Assembly (NCBI GenBank): GCA_963747595.1
Contig: CAVVFO010000002.1
Location: 682,001-746,000 of the forward strand
DNA: 64,000 nucleotides
Direction of reading: 5' to 3'
Origin: Oleiagrimonas sp963747595
GTDB taxonomy: Bacteria > Pseudomonadota > Gammaproteobacteria > Xanthomonadales > Rhodanobacteraceae
In this document: positions 25,871 to 33,961 of the stretch, in pieces
How positions within the stretch are numbered: position 1 is the stretch's first letter
Layout of the letters: each line of letters begins with the position of its first letter
The notes under the pieces: model-generated
The model's database searches: none
What the model saw: the letters and a program-made list of their open reading frames with translations, nothing else
What the model was told of the DNA's origin: nothing
Position numbers and translations under genes: made by a program

Positions 25871-26476
25871 ATGCTCGATGCAATGAAGGATCTTTGTACC
25901 CTGAGTGGCGTCTTTCGGCACGAGCAGGTCATCCGCAAGAGCCGTTTCGTGGCGCATGCCGCGCCGGTCGCCGATGTGGATTCCGCGATGGCATGGATCG
26001 CGGACATCTCCGATCCCACGGCCACGCATAATTGCTGGGCCTATTGCATCGGGCAGGATTACCGCTTCCATGACGATGGCGAGGTTTCCGGCACCGGCGG
26101 CAAGCCGATCCTGCAGGCGATCGAAGGGCAGCATCTGGACGGCGTGGCTGCCGTGGTCACGCGCTGGTTCGGCGGCGTGAAGCTGGGAACGGGCGGCCTG
26201 ATCCGCGCCTACGGCGGGACCGCCGCCGAATGCATGCGCCGCGCCGAGCATGTGCCGATCATTCCCACGGCACGGATCGGCTTCGGACTTGGCTACGCGG
26301 AACTCGAGCTGTTCAAGGCCCGGGCGCACGATTGGGGTGTGCAATTCGAAAGCGAGGACTTTGGTGCACAGGGCGTCGAAGTCGTGGCCCACCTGCCCCT
26401 GGCGCACCTCGATGCGCTGGACACGCTGCTGGCCGATCTCAGTCGTGGCGCATGCCGCGTACGTCGGCTGGATTGA
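25871..26476 (+). CDS. IMPACT/YigZ family protein
   Basis: The protein of about 201 residues has the N-terminal IMPACT fold (RKSRFVAHAAPV, NCWAYCIG, DDGEVSGTGGKPILQAI, VVTRWFGGVKLGTGGLIRAYG) and a C-terminal ferredoxin-like domain (DUF1949). The family contacts ribosomes or nucleic acids; the bacterial function is not settled. I give the ATG at 25871; the frame is open to 25802, and an ATG at 25883 is also possible, because none of them has a clear ribosome site. Confidence 0.88.
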   Translation: MLDAMKDLCTLSGVFRHEQVIRKSRFVAHAAPVADVDSAMAWIADISDPTATHNCWAYCIGQDYRFHDDGEVSGTGGKPILQAIEGQHLDGVAAVVTRWFGGVKLGTGGLIRAYGGTAAECMRRAEHVPIIPTARIGFGLGYAELELFKARAHDWGVQFESEDFGAQGVEVVAHLPLAHLDALDTLLADLSRGACRVRRLD

Positions 26477-26552
26477 ATTACGCAGTGCGCACCCCCACGC
26501 TTGATCCGATGCAGCGCCATGCCCGGCGATGCCGGCTTCAGGGGATATCCGC

Positions 26553-28337
26553 ATGAGCAGCGTACCGACCGACCGCTCCCCGCGAAAAGAGAAAACGCGC
26601 GGCAATGTACGCTCGCTGCTGCGGCTGTGGCCGTTCATGCGACCGCACTGGAAGCTGGCCACGGGCTGGCTGCTGTTTCTGGCGCTTTCGTCCGGCTCCA
26701 ACCTGGTATTGCCGATTGCCGTGCGGCACATGATCAACCACGGATTCGCCGGCACCAATCCGGAGGTCATCAACCGCACCTTCGCCGCCCTCTTCGTGGT
26801 GGCAGTGATCATTGCCATTGCCACGGCTGCGCGCTATTTCTGCATCAGCCTGCTGGGTGAACGCTCGCTGGCCACACTGCGGCGCGATCTGTACGACCAC
26901 CTCATCCGGCTGGATCTGGGCTTCTTCGAAAAATCGCGCGTGGGCGAACTGATCTCCCGGCTGGGTACCGATACCGAGCTGGTGCAGACACTGGTCGGCT
27001 CCGGCATCTCCATCGCCCTGCGCTCGGTGGTCATGCTGATTGGCGCCACGGTAGCCATGCTCCTGACCAGCCCCCGCCTGGCTGGCCTGACCGCGCTGGT
27101 GATTCCGGCGGTGATGCTGCCGATCCTGATTTTCGGCCGTCGCGTGCAGCGCCTGTCACGGCACAGCCAGGACCGCCTGGCCGATGCAGCCGCCGTTGCC
27201 AACGAAACCCTCAACGCTGCCCAGGCGATCAAGTCCTATGCGCGCGAGGACACCGAAAGCCGACGCTACAGTGACGCCATCCGCAATGCGTTGCTCACCG
27301 CGCGCAGGCGCATCGGCATGCGTGCCGGGCTCACCGCCTCGGTGATCACGCTGGTCTTCGGCGCCATCACCCTGGTGCTGTGGGCCGGCGCACGCGACGT
27401 GCTGGCGGGCGAGCTGAATGCCGGGGTGCTGGGCCAGTTCGTGCTGTACGCCATTTTCGCCGCCGGTTCGGTCGGCTCGGTCAGCGGCGTGTGGGGTGAA
27501 GTGATGCGCGCATCCGGCGCCATGGAACGTATCGGCGAGCTGTTCGATACCGTCCCGGAAATCTGTTCGCCCGCACATCCGGTACGCTTCACGCATCGCC
27601 CGAGCGGCGAACTGCGTTTCGAGAATGTCGGTTTCAGCTATCCGACACGGCTGGAAACGGCCGCGCTGGATGGCTTCAACCTTGCCGTCCACCCCGGTGA
27701 AACCGTGGCACTGGTCGGCCCCTCCGGTGCCGGCAAGAGCACGGTGTTCAGTCTGCTGCTGCGCTTCTACGATCCGCAACACGGGCGCATCACGCTGGAT
27801 GGAGTGGACCTGCGCGCACTCAGTCTTCCGGATATGCGTGGTGCCTTCGCACTGGTGCCCCAGGAAACGGTGATTTTCGGCGGCAGCGCAGCGGACAACA
27901 TCCGCTTCGGACGCGACACCGCCGATGACCGGGCCGTGCATGCCGCCGCCCGCGCGGCCGAGGCCGACACTTTCATCACCGCGCTGCCCGAAGGCTACGA
28001 CACCGAGCTGGGCGAACGCGGCGTGCGCCTGTCCGGTGGACAGCGGCAGCGTATTGCCATCGCCCGCGCCATCCTGCGTGATGCGCCATTGCTGCTGCTG
28101 GACGAAGCCACATCGGCGCTGGACGCGCAATCGGAAGCGGCCATCCAGCAGGCTCTGGCGCGGCTGGAAGCCGGCCGCACCACACTTGTCATTGCGCACC
28201 GGCTGGCCACGGTGCAGCGTGCCGATCGCATCGTGGTCATGGACGCAGGCCGCATCGTCGCCCAGGGCACGCATGAGAGCCTGCTGCGCGAAGACGGGCT
28301 GTATGCCGATCTGGCACGGCTGCAGTTTGCGGCGTGA
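26553..28337 (+). CDS. MsbA-type ABC exporter, fused permease and ATPase
   Basis: The 594-residue half-transporter has six membrane segments in residues 30-315. The nucleotide-binding domain has Walker A GPSGAGKST at 389-397, signature LSGGQRQRIAIARAIL, and Walker B LLLLDEATSALD. It would act as an inner-membrane homodimer exporting a lipid or hydrophobic compound. It is close to the MsbA/LmrA-like B subfamily, but no lpxK is nearby, so I do not call it msbA. AGGGGAT upstream supports the ATG at 26553 over an earlier in-frame ATG at 26529. A MITE-like repeat starts four bases after the stop. Confidence 0.92.
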   Translation: MSSVPTDRSPRKEKTRGNVRSLLRLWPFMRPHWKLATGWLLFLALSSGSNLVLPIAVRHMINHGFAGTNPEVINRTFAALFVVAVIIAIATAARYFCISLLGERSLATLRRDLYDHLIRLDLGFFEKSRVGELISRLGTDTELVQTLVGSGISIALRSVVMLIGATVAMLLTSPRLAGLTALVIPAVMLPILIFGRRVQRLSRHSQDRLADAAAVANETLNAAQAIKSYAREDTESRRYSDAIRNALLTARRRIGMRAGLTASVITLVFGAITLVLWAGARDVLAGELNAGVLGQFVLYAIFAAGSVGSVSGVWGEVMRASGAMERIGELFDTVPEICSPAHPVRFTHRPSGELRFENVGFSYPTRLETAALDGFNLAVHPGETVALVGPSGAGKSTVFSLLLRFYDPQHGRITLDGVDLRALSLPDMRGAFALVPQETVIFGGSAADNIRFGRDTADDRAVHAAARAAEADTFITALPEGYDTELGERGVRLSGGQRQRIAIARAILRDAPLLLLDEATSALDAQSEAAIQQALARLEAGRTTLVIAHRLATVQRADRIVVMDAGRIVAQGTHESLLREDGLYADLARLQFAA

Positions 28338-28340
28338 ATC

Positions 28341-28436
28341 GTAGGGTGACGCGACGGATCCGCCTGCTCGTCAACACCCATTGCGCATTTCCGCAAGCAG
28401 GCGGATCCGTCGCTGACGCTCCTTGATCCGCCCTAC
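28341..28436. repeat. MITE-like palindromic repeat (GTAGGG...CCCTAC family), copy 2
   Basis: This 96-base copy has perfect 16-bp inner arms (CGACGGATCCGCCTGC and complement), and the right end carries CGCTCCTTGATCCGCCCTAC. The left end has lost part of the corresponding segment. It begins four bases after the ABC exporter stop and is followed at once by a terminator. Confidence 0.87.
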
Positions 28437-28440
28437 AACG

Positions 28441-28478
28441 AAAAAGGCCCCGCATCGTGCGACACGGGGCCTTTTTTT
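28441..28478. terminator. Bidirectional rho-independent terminator
   Basis: The 7-bp stem GGCCCCG/CGGGGCC is flanked by AAAAA on the left and TTTTTTT on the right, so it works in both directions. It ends the ABC exporter transcript from the left and the cold-shock gene transcript from the right. Confidence 0.93.
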
Positions 28479-28501
28479 GATCGGTGCAATGAAGCGCCGA
28501 A

Positions 28502-28705
28502 TCAGGCGACCACCACTCCCGATGCCTGCGCCCCCTTCGGGCCCTGCACCACCTCGAAGCTCACCCGCTGCCCTTCCTTCAGGCTGCGAAAGCCTTCGAT
28601 ATTGATCGCCGAATAATGGACGAACACGTCCTCCCCACCGTCTTCAGGGGCAATGAAACCGAACCCCTTGGCGTCGTTGAACCACTTCACCGTACCGAAA
28701 AGCAT
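28502..28705 (-). CDS. Cold-shock domain protein (CspA family)
   Basis: The 67-residue single-domain OB-fold RNA chaperone has RNP1 KGFGFI and RNP2 VFVHYS, and starts with the family MLFGTVKWFNDAKG. I chose the ATG at 28705, preceded by GAGGTTGAT; the frame extends upstream to 28744 without support. Such proteins bind single-stranded RNA/DNA and melt mRNA structure; whether this paralogue is cold-induced cannot be told. It shares the bidirectional terminator at 28441 with the convergent ABC exporter gene. Confidence 0.95.
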   Translation of the reverse strand: MLFGTVKWFNDAKGFGFIAPEDGGEDVFVHYSAINIEGFRSLKEGQRVSFEVVQGPKGAQASGVVVA

Positions 28706-28892
28706 CTTGATCAACCTCATGACATGGACAAACGTGCCATGCACGCGCGACTACTCCCCGTAACCCGCGTCACCGCACGTGCCGAGTATCGCCGCGTTCC
28801 GGAGCGCCCGCAACTCCGCAGCCAGCCGCACTATCCCATTGACTACAGGCCGAGCCGGGGCTGGAGACCAGGCAACGCGCGGGACCAGAGCG

Positions 28893-29639
28893 TTATGTCT
28901 GCACCAGCATGCGCGACAACAGCAGAGGAACCTGTGTGGTTGCGGCATCCAGATGCGCCATGATCTCGTCCAGGCTGATCTCTGCCTGGTCGCCGCACCC
29001 CGCGGCCCAGTTGGCCACCAGCGCCAGACAGGCATAGGGCACGCCCAGTTCCCGCGCCAGCACCGCTTCGGGCATGGCAGTCATGCCCACCAAGTCGCAA
29101 CCGTCACGTCGCATGCGTGCGATCTCGGCGCGTGTTTCCAGACGCGGCCCCTGGGTGACCCCGTAGCAGGCGCCATCGACCACGGGCACTTCCTCTGTCA
29201 TGGCAGCATCCAGCAACGCCCTGCGCAAGCCCGGATGATACGGCTCGGTGAAGTCGACATGCTCGACGGCGGCCCCCTCCACGTCGCAGAAGCTGTCCAG
29301 GCGACCGTGGGTGTAGTCGATCAGCTGGTCCGGCACCGCCAGCACGCGCGGCCCCATATCCTCGCGGATCCCCCCCACGGCATTGACGCCGATGATGCGG
29401 CGCGCACCCAGATGATGCAGCGCCCAGACGTTGGCGCGATAGTTGACGCGATGCGGCAAGTGGCGGTGATCCTCACCGTGCCGTGCCAGAAATGCGACAC
29501 GCCGCCCCTGCAGATCACCACTGACGATATCGGCCGACGGCGTGCCGAAGGGGGTCTGCACGGCATGTCGCCGGGGGTCGGTGAGACCATCGAATCGATA
29601 CAGACCGGTACCGCCGATGATGGCGAGATCGAGGTTCAT
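28893..29639 (-). CDS. S-methyl-5'-thioinosine phosphorylase (MTAP/PNP family)
   Basis: The 248-residue phosphorylase splits methylthioinosine to hypoxanthine and methylthioribose-1-phosphate in polyamine by-product salvage. It starts IIGGTGLYRFDGL, has the phosphate-binding LARHGEDHRHLPHRVNYRAN, and a GMTAMPEAVLARE segment. The base-binding region reads ALVANWAAG with Asn where adenosine-specific MTAP has Asp, which fits a 6-oxopurine substrate. Context agrees: hpt and nagZ lie directly upstream on the same strand, the setting known for Pseudomonas methylthioinosine phosphorylase. Plain inosine or methylthioadenosine activity remains possible. Confidence 0.87.
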   Translation of the reverse strand: MNLDLAIIGGTGLYRFDGLTDPRRHAVQTPFGTPSADIVSGDLQGRRVAFLARHGEDHRHLPHRVNYRANVWALHHLGARRIIGVNAVGGIREDMGPRVLAVPDQLIDYTHGRLDSFCDVEGAAVEHVDFTEPYHPGLRRALLDAAMTEEVPVVDGACYGVTQGPRLETRAEIARMRRDGCDLVGMTAMPEAVLARELGVPYACLALVANWAAGCGDQAEISLDEIMAHLDAATTQVPLLLSRMLVQT

Positions 29640-29786
29640 GCGGCCTCCAGCGGCGGGACGAATGGTGAATGGACACGAGCGAGATGCGATGGAGGACGAG
29701 TAGACACGGAAAACCCTCGCGCGCGCCGGACCCGGGACCATCGCAGGAATGGCATGCCGCCACGCGCGTTTGTCACGTCTCGTTTC

Positions 29787-30350
29787 TCACTTCTTGCTTC
29801 TTGATTCTCTCAAGGCGTAAATCGCGGGCAGATTGCGCCCCTGCTCGTGATAATCCATGCCGTAACCGTAGACGTACGCGTCGGGCACCGTCACACCATT
29901 GAAATCGGCCTCGATTCCGGCGTCGGCGCGATCATGGTCCTTGCGGCACAGCGTGGCCGTGAGCACGCGGCGCGCGCCCAGTCCGCGACACTCGTCACGC
30001 ACCGCGCCCAGGGTGCGGCCCTCGTCGAGAATGTCATCCACAAGCAGCACACTGCGGCCCTTGAGATCCACCACGGGGCGCCGCAGCCATTTGATCTTGC
30101 CGCCGCTGGTGCCGCCTCGGTAGCGCGTGGCGTGCACGTAATCGAACTGCAGATCGGTGTGTATGGAGAGGGCCAGCTCGGCGGCAAACACCAGCGCGCC
30201 ATTCATCACGGTCAACATGACGGCCGGTTCGCCGTCCAGGGCGGCGTCGATTTCCGCTCCCATGCGCACGATTTCACGATGCAGCCGTTCCCTGTCGAAC
30301 AGTTTTTCGGATCGATTCAATGCCTGCTGCAACGATGGCGATTCACTCAT
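29787..30350 (-). CDS. hpt: Hypoxanthine-guanine phosphoribosyltransferase
   Basis: The 187-residue enzyme converts hypoxanthine (and often guanine) to IMP (GMP) with PRPP. The PRPP motif VLLVDDILDEGRTL is at about residues 100-113, and MNGALVF and the flexible-loop region HATRYRGGTSGG precede it. The start overlaps the nagZ stop by eight bases. The product of the next gene, methylthioinosine phosphorylase, would supply its substrate hypoxanthine, so the two likely form one salvage route. A 147-base gap separates them. Confidence 0.95.
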   Translation of the reverse strand: MSESPSLQQALNRSEKLFDRERLHREIVRMGAEIDAALDGEPAVMLTVMNGALVFAAELALSIHTDLQFDYVHATRYRGGTSGGKIKWLRRPVVDLKGRSVLLVDDILDEGRTLGAVRDECRGLGARRVLTATLCRKDHDRADAGIEADFNGVTVPDAYVYGYGMDYHEQGRNLPAIYALRESRSKK

Positions 30351-31359
30351 GGATATCCTCTAGTTCTTGCAGTCGTGCCAGAAAATGATCGCGCTGAGGG
30401 TTGTCCTGCAGCGCATCCCAGCTGCCAGCCACTTCACCGCGCAGATGGGCGACACGCTCGGGAGCGCAGGGTTCGCGACCACGTACCGCATCCAGCGCGG
30501 CATCGAATGCATCCGGCTGGCAGGCCAGTACGAGATCGCACCCGGCATCCAGATGCGCCAGCACCCGCGCCCGCATGTCGTTGCCGGCGCCGGCGGCCGC
30601 CATGCTCACGTCGTCGCTGAAGACGAGCCCGGCAAACTCGAGCTCCTGTCGCAGCACCCGGCCAATCCAGACCGGCGACTGGCCCGCGGGGTGTGTGTCC
30701 TCGGCCGGGTAGATCACGTGCGCCATCATCACCGCTTCCACGCCCAGCTCGATGCACTCGACGAACGGCACCATGTCGCACAGGCGCATGGTGCCACGGT
30801 CACGGGGGTCGGTGGCGACAGCAACGTGGGTATCTTCCCGCACCGACCCATGACCGGGGAAATGTTTCAACGTGGCTGCCATGCCGGCCATGTGCATGCC
30901 GCGCACGTAGGCCTGGGCCAGATCCGCGACCACCGCCGGATCCGCGTGAAAGGCGCGGTCACCGATCGCACGGTTGCCGCGCTCGAGATCGATCACCGGC
31001 GCGAAGCTGAGATCGATGTCCATGGCGCGCATCTCGCTGGCCATGACCCAGGCGTGCTCCTCGGCGCGCACCAACGCATCGGCGCGATCGTCGTCGTGGC
31101 GTCGTCCCAGCGCCGCCAGCGGCGGAAGTGTGGTGAAGCCGTCGCCGCGCAGTCGCTGCACGCGGCCGCCTTCCTGATCGACGGCAATGATGAATCCATC
31201 ATCCGGTCGCCATGCGCGCAGCGATTCGATCAATGCCTGCAGCTGGTCGCGCGACTGATAGTTGCGCGAGAATAACACCACGCCGCTGACATGAGGGTCG
31301 CGCAGGCGGCGTCGATCGTCATCATCCAGTCGCAATCCGCCGATACCGAGCATCAGCAT
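30343..31359 (-). CDS. nagZ: Beta-N-acetylhexosaminidase, GH3
   Basis: The 338-residue cytoplasmic enzyme removes GlcNAc from anhydro-muropeptides in cell-wall recycling, which also feeds AmpR signalling where that system exists. The GH3 NagZ motif KHFPGHGS is at 165-172, followed by EDTHV, and the nucleophile-region motif SDDVSM begins at 248. I chose the ATG at 31359, which overlaps the stop of the upstream CYTH gene; the open frame further upstream is inside that gene. Together with hpt and the phosphorylase it forms an overlapping minus-strand operon. Confidence 0.96.
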   Translation of the reverse strand: MLMLGIGGLRLDDDDRRRLRDPHVSGVVLFSRNYQSRDQLQALIESLRAWRPDDGFIIAVDQEGGRVQRLRGDGFTTLPPLAALGRRHDDDRADALVRAEEHAWVMASEMRAMDIDLSFAPVIDLERGNRAIGDRAFHADPAVVADLAQAYVRGMHMAGMAATLKHFPGHGSVREDTHVAVATDPRDRGTMRLCDMVPFVECIELGVEAVMMAHVIYPAEDTHPAGQSPVWIGRVLRQELEFAGLVFSDDVSMAAAGAGNDMRARVLAHLDAGCDLVLACQPDAFDAALDAVRGREPCAPERVAHLRGEVAGSWDALQDNPQRDHFLARLQELEDIHE

Positions 31360-31868
31360 GCGCGTTCCTCGCGTTCGGCATTGCTCCATGCGCTGTAGGG
31401 ATGTGTGGCCAAATTCACGTTCAGATAGCGCGGCAGATGGCTGACCTCGGCGCCCAGCCACGACGGATGCGGAAACGGCGCGTCCTCGGCCGGCAGTTCG
31501 ATTTCCGCCACGACGAGGCCATCGTTGGCATTCTCGAACACATCGATTTCGAAAAGATGACCATCGACATGCACATCGTGACGGACCTTGCGCACTGTCT
31601 CGTTGCACAACTCTTCAAGCATCTCGCGGGCCTCGTCAAGCGGGACGGGATACTCGTATTCGCGGCGTGTGATCGACTGCCGCGCGGCCTTGATGTTCAA
31701 CCACGCCTGATCGTCCCCGATGCGCACGCGCACCGAGCAGCGCGACAGGTGCATCTGGTAGGCGGCCGCATCGATCAGGTATCCCTGCTCCATGCTGCGA
31801 CGCCGCGACACGCCTCGACGCCAGGTGTCGTCCGCCAGCAGGAATTTGCGTTCGATTTCAATGCCCAC
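31353..31868 (-). CDS. CYTH-domain triphosphate tunnel enzyme
   Basis: The 171-residue protein starts with GTG and has the CYTH signature E4-x-E6-x-K8 (EIERKF). Later strands carry the expected charged residues (RVRIGDDQAWLNIKAA, REYEYPVP, EIDVFENANDGLVVAEIELP). Family members hydrolyse inorganic triphosphate or thiamine triphosphate, or make cAMP; sequences of this short single-domain type are usually tripolyphosphatases. GGGAG about eight bases before the GTG supports the start. It is 17 bases downstream of rlmD and overlaps nagZ by seven bases. Confidence 0.88.
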   Translation of the reverse strand: MGIEIERKFLLADDTWRRGVSRRRSMEQGYLIDAAAYQMHLSRCSVRVRIGDDQAWLNIKAARQSITRREYEYPVPLDEAREMLEELCNETVRKVRHDVHVDGHLFEIDVFENANDGLVVAEIELPAEDAPFPHPSWLGAEVSHLPRYLNVNLATHPYSAWSNAEREERAC

Positions 31869-31885
31869 AGGGAACTCCCGCCGCT

Positions 31886-33187
31886 CTAGCGCTCGAACAA
31901 TGCGATGGATTCGACATGCGCGGTATGCGGAAACATGTCCATCACACCCGCCGCTGTCATGCGGAATCCATGCCGGTTCACCAGCAGCGCGGCATCGCGT
32001 GCCAGCGAGGCGGGGTGGCAAGAGACATAGACGACACGTTGCACTGAACGCCCCGGAAGATACTCCAGCAGCTTGTCGGCACCGGCGCGCGGTGGATCCA
32101 GCAGCATCTTGCTGTAGTCGCGACGCGCCCAGGAGGCGCCGCGCTGGTCCTCGAAAAGGTTGGCGGCATGAAAGCTGACGTTGTCGATGCCGTTGCGCGC
32201 CGCGTTGGCTGCCGCACGCTCGACCAGGCCATGCTCGCCCTCCACGCCGACCACCTCCGCCACGCGCCGTGCCGTGGGCAGGGTGAAGTTGCCCAGACCG
32301 CAGAACAGGTCCAGTACGATATCCTCGGCCTGCGCTTCCAGCAGGTCCAGCGCCTGGGCGATCATGACCCGGTTCATGCCGGCGTTGATCTGCACGAAAT
32401 CCAGCGGCTCGAAGTCCAGCTCCACATCCGATTGCGGCAGGCGAAAGCGCAACTGCGGCTGCTCGGGCCACAGTGGATGCACGCTGTCGACCCCTTTGGG
32501 CTGCAGGTAGATGGCAAACCCGTGGGCCTTGGCAAAGTCCGTCAAGACCGCGCGATCGTGCTCCGACAAGGGCTCCAGGTGCCGCACCACCAGGGCGACC
32601 GTATCGTCGCCGGCAGCGAACTCGATCTGCGGAATGTCGCGCGATGCGTCCAGCGTGCCCACCATGTCGCCGATGGCCTCGATCTTCGGCCCCAGCGCCG
32701 GATGCAGCACTTCGCACCGTCGCACGTCCGCCACGAAGCGTGGATTGTGCTCGCGAAATCCCACCAGTACGCGGCCCTTCTTGGCCACATGACGCACCGA
32801 CAGCCGTCCCTTGCGGCGATAGCCCCAGGGCGCGTCGGTCAGCGGCGGCAACCAGCGCCCGGGCTGGACCTTGCCGATACGTTCGAAGTTGTCCGCCAGC
32901 ACGCGCTGCTTGGCGGCAATCTGCGCGTCGGGTGCCATGTGCTGCAACGCGCAACCCGCGCACTGGCCGAAATGCCTGCAACGCGGTTCAACCCGGTCCG
33001 CGGCTCGCGTCAGCAACGTTTCGACCTGTGCCTCATCGAAGCTGCGACGCCGGCGCGTCACGCGTGCCTGCACGCGTTCGCCGGGCAGGGCCCCGGTCAC
33101 GAACACGGCCTTGCCATCCACCCGCGCCACACCGCGGCCGTCATGGGTCAGATCGGAAATATCGGCTTCGAACGTTGTTGTCTTCAT
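31886..33187 (-). CDS. rlmD: 23S rRNA (uracil-1939 C5)-methyltransferase
   Basis: The 433-residue enzyme methylates U1939 of 23S rRNA using SAM. An N-terminal TRAM domain covers residues 1-60. The [4Fe-4S] ligands are C70, C76, C79 and C158, and the SAM motif LDLFCGLGN is at 292-300. The catalytic nucleophile is C390 in VSCHPAS and the general base lies in the C-terminal MFPHTAHVE. All cluster cysteines are present, which distinguishes it from plain RlmCD-like paralogues. It heads the minus-strand run toward the CYTH gene. Confidence 0.95.
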   Translation of the reverse strand: MKTTTFEADISDLTHDGRGVARVDGKAVFVTGALPGERVQARVTRRRRSFDEAQVETLLTRAADRVEPRCRHFGQCAGCALQHMAPDAQIAAKQRVLADNFERIGKVQPGRWLPPLTDAPWGYRRKGRLSVRHVAKKGRVLVGFREHNPRFVADVRRCEVLHPALGPKIEAIGDMVGTLDASRDIPQIEFAAGDDTVALVVRHLEPLSEHDRAVLTDFAKAHGFAIYLQPKGVDSVHPLWPEQPQLRFRLPQSDVELDFEPLDFVQINAGMNRVMIAQALDLLEAQAEDIVLDLFCGLGNFTLPTARRVAEVVGVEGEHGLVERAAANAARNGIDNVSFHAANLFEDQRGASWARRDYSKMLLDPPRAGADKLLEYLPGRSVQRVVYVSCHPASLARDAALLVNRHGFRMTAAGVMDMFPHTAHVESIALFER

Positions 33188-33259
33188 GCAATACCGGACA
33201 GCACGGTCAAGGGATGGACCGTGGGAAAAAGCGGAAAAAAAACGCGGACCGCGACACGC

Positions 33260-33886
33260 CTACTTCTTGTGCCACGTCCCGTTGGCGTTCTGCACATACC
33301 AGCCGGCATGCGCCTTCTGGATCCAGATTCTGGCGAACGTCTGCTGGATGCGCGAGGCCCATTCGGGGTGATTGTTGGCGGAAGCAATCTCGCTGTACAG
33401 CGCCTTGCGGTCGCGGTTCTCCGCCGCCACCGTGGACTGCACCTGGCTGCGCCGTGACAGCGGTACCGAGGATGCACTGCGGACCGCGACCAGTCCATCC
33501 TGCGTGAAACCGACCACACCCTTGTTCAGAAGGGCCTTCATCTGATCGTGGTATCGCGTGCGCATGCGCCTGTGGAGGGCTTCGACCGCCGGCGTTTGCA
33601 CGCGCAGGTCCGGCTTGTTTGCAGCATGTGCGGCAGGCACGAGGAAATCCAGCACGGCCGCGGTCGGGTCTGTCCCCGGCATCGCCGGCGGTGGCTGGCT
33701 GCTGCCGGCCGGTGCGGGTTTGCCGGAAGATGTCGCCGCCGCGGGCGTCGCATCGCCGATCACCGAGCCGACGAACTGGTCAGCCGCCTTTTGTGCAGCC
33801 GCCTCGGGAAAGTACACATTGATTGTGACGCAGCCGGCCATGCCGACCAGTGCCGCGACGCACAAGCAGATCAAACCCTTACGCAT
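33260..33886 (-). CDS. DUF1318 (YdbL-like) lipoprotein
   Basis: The 208-residue protein has a lipoprotein signal (MRKGLICLCVAALVGMAGC) and a Pro/Ala/Ser-rich linker. The C-terminal half matches DUF1318: ALHRRMRTRYHDQMKALLNKG, GLVAVR, ENRDRKALYSEIASAN. E. coli YdbL is a shorter periplasmic protein acting with YdbH and the small lipoprotein YnbE in phospholipid transport across the envelope. Here no ynbE lies between ydbH and this gene; the lipid anchor is on this protein instead. GGAGAG precedes the ATG at 33886. It is 75 bases downstream of the YdbH-like gene. Confidence 0.8.
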   Translation of the reverse strand: MRKGLICLCVAALVGMAGCVTINVYFPEAAAQKAADQFVGSVIGDATPAAATSSGKPAPAGSSQPPPAMPGTDPTAAVLDFLVPAAHAANKPDLRVQTPAVEALHRRMRTRYHDQMKALLNKGVVGFTQDGLVAVRSASSVPLSRRSQVQSTVAAENRDRKALYSEIASANNHPEWASRIQQTFARIWIQKAHAGWYVQNANGTWHKK

Positions 33887-33961
33887 GATGCTCTCCAGAT
33901 TCATGGCGCAGATGATCCCATACCCTCGCATTCCGAACCACGTCGACATTCTTCGGCTGGT

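Noticed and set aside
31869..32981. A long upstream extension of the CYTH protein
   Set aside because: The extension is Arg/Gly/Ala-rich and lies over rlmD in another frame. The CYTH motif starts right after the GTG at 31868, which has a ribosome site.
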